Shown here in pieces: positions 63,675 through 64,000 of a DNA stretch of 64,000 bases. This stretch comes from Spirochaetaceae bacterium (lineage in GTDB: Bacteria > Spirochaetota > Leptospiria > Leptospirales > Leptonemataceae), in NCBI GenBank assembly GCA_002730875.1, contig PCBI01000017.1, forward strand, positions 62,001 to 126,000, in the 5' to 3' direction. Made by a program: the position numbers and the translations under genes. The first letter of the stretch is position 1. Each line of letters opens with the position of its first letter. The notes below the pieces were generated by a model that worked only from the letters and a program-made list of their open reading frames with translations, was not told the DNA's origin and did no database searches.

Positions 63675-64000
63675 ATGATTTTCCACGGTAAGCCCGTTCC
63701 ATCCAAGTTGCAAATCGCACAAGGACTGGTAATACTCTTCTTCACACTGCTGAGCGCAGATCCTGCTCAGGCTCAACCCGCGTTCAAACAGCAGATCCAG
63801 AATCTTCCCAATCCTCTGAAAGATAGCCGCAGCTTTGTCTACGACGGAGCCGGGTTGCTTGGCAACCGAAAGGCCGATATCGATAGTCTGGCAAAGGCCA
63901 TGTATGAGGCTGGCGGCGCTCAGATTGTCGTAGTAACCCTGGAATCCATCGGCGATGCAAGCATTGAAGAGTTTGCCGTGGAGCTGTTTTCTCATTGGGG
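63675..64000 (+). CDS. TPM-domain protein (YgcG/Psb32-like), cut by the window end
   Basis: An open frame from the ATG at 63675 runs past the end of the window (108 codons visible). A signal peptide (GLVILFFTLLSADPAQA) is followed by NPLKDSRSFVYDGAGLLGNR, DIDSLAKAMYEAGGAQIVVV and TLESIGDASIEEFAVELFSH. This is the start of a TPM domain, found in exported proteins such as YgcG and the photosystem II repair factor Psb32. A membrane helix and Gly-rich tail are expected beyond the window. The apparent open frame on the opposite strand here is a shadow. Confidence 0.8.
   Translation, partial: MIFHGKPVPSKLQIAQGLVILFFTLLSADPAQAQPAFKQQIQNLPNPLKDSRSFVYDGAGLLGNRKADIDSLAKAMYEAGGAQIVVVTLESIGDASIEEFAVELFSHW

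Noticed and set aside
63663-63995. Minus-strand open frame of 110 codons at the window end
   Set aside because: It is antisense to the TPM-domain gene that begins at 63675 and continues past the edge; the plus-strand reading has a signal peptide and family motifs.

Overview
The window looks like chromosomal DNA from a spirochaete of the Leptospiraceae. I infer this from gene content, not from any database search. The signs are many Leptospira-style lipoproteins (relaxed lipoboxes ending ...SQC, ...THC, ...TANC), many TPR proteins, a double-membrane toolkit (Lol-type ABC exporter, LptF/G permease, beta-barrel proteins), membrane-anchored AraC and adenylate cyclase regulators, a McsA/McsB-ClpC locus and an Rpn-type nuclease. 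The base composition appears to be slightly above 50% G+C, which suits a Leptonema/Turneriella-like lineage better than pathogenic Leptospira. ATG, GTG and TTG starts are all used.

Layout. 1-3.2 kb: a three-gene envelope set (di-haem peroxidase lipoprotein, lipoprotein, outer-membrane barrel). 3.2-7.9 kb: rtcB, two small proteins, a seven-bladed propeller lipoprotein, tRNA-Ile(GAT) and a histone-H1-like basic protein. 8.1-14.4 kb: TPR and fibronectin-III proteins, a SAM methyltransferase and mtaB. 14.5-18.8 kb: a proteostasis operon in which a fused McsA-McsB protein precedes clpC. 19-22.2 kb: LolD- and LolC/E-like transporter genes and a membrane protein. 22.4-31.4 kb: a GHKL ATPase protein, a large TPR protein, a zinc carboxypeptidase, dapD behind nested palindromes, an ABC-2 exporter and an adenylate cyclase. 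31.5-37.6 kb: two lipoproteins and the macromolecular-synthesis operon rpsU-yqeY-dnaG-rpoD. 37.9-43.9 kb: ankyrin, AraC, LamG, small-protein and MerR-TPR genes. 43.9-47.5 kb: dnaE. 47.7-52.4 kb: an accessory-looking stretch with an SDR reductase, a propeller lipoprotein, an Rpn nuclease and two blocks of a modular G+C-rich repeat. 52.4-64 kb: an ECF-like sigma factor with a candidate anti-sigma, an M23 peptidase, two large TPR envelope proteins, a coiled-coil protein, an LptF/G permease, a heptosyltransferase-like GT9 and the start of a TPM-domain gene cut by the window edge.

The most interesting points are: (1) a single-chain McsA-McsB arginine-kinase-like protein that seems to lack the C-terminal phosphoarginine-sensing domain; (2) a modular, hairpin-bearing repeat family around 48.6 kb and 51.5-52.3 kb, flanking the Rpn nuclease, whose reading frame is not preserved between copies; (3) nested AT-rich palindromes before dapD; (4) a MerR-TPR fusion; and (5) a sigma factor with an insertion next to its C-terminal helix-turn-helix, followed by a soluble candidate anti-sigma. 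No CRISPR array, rRNA or phage module was seen.
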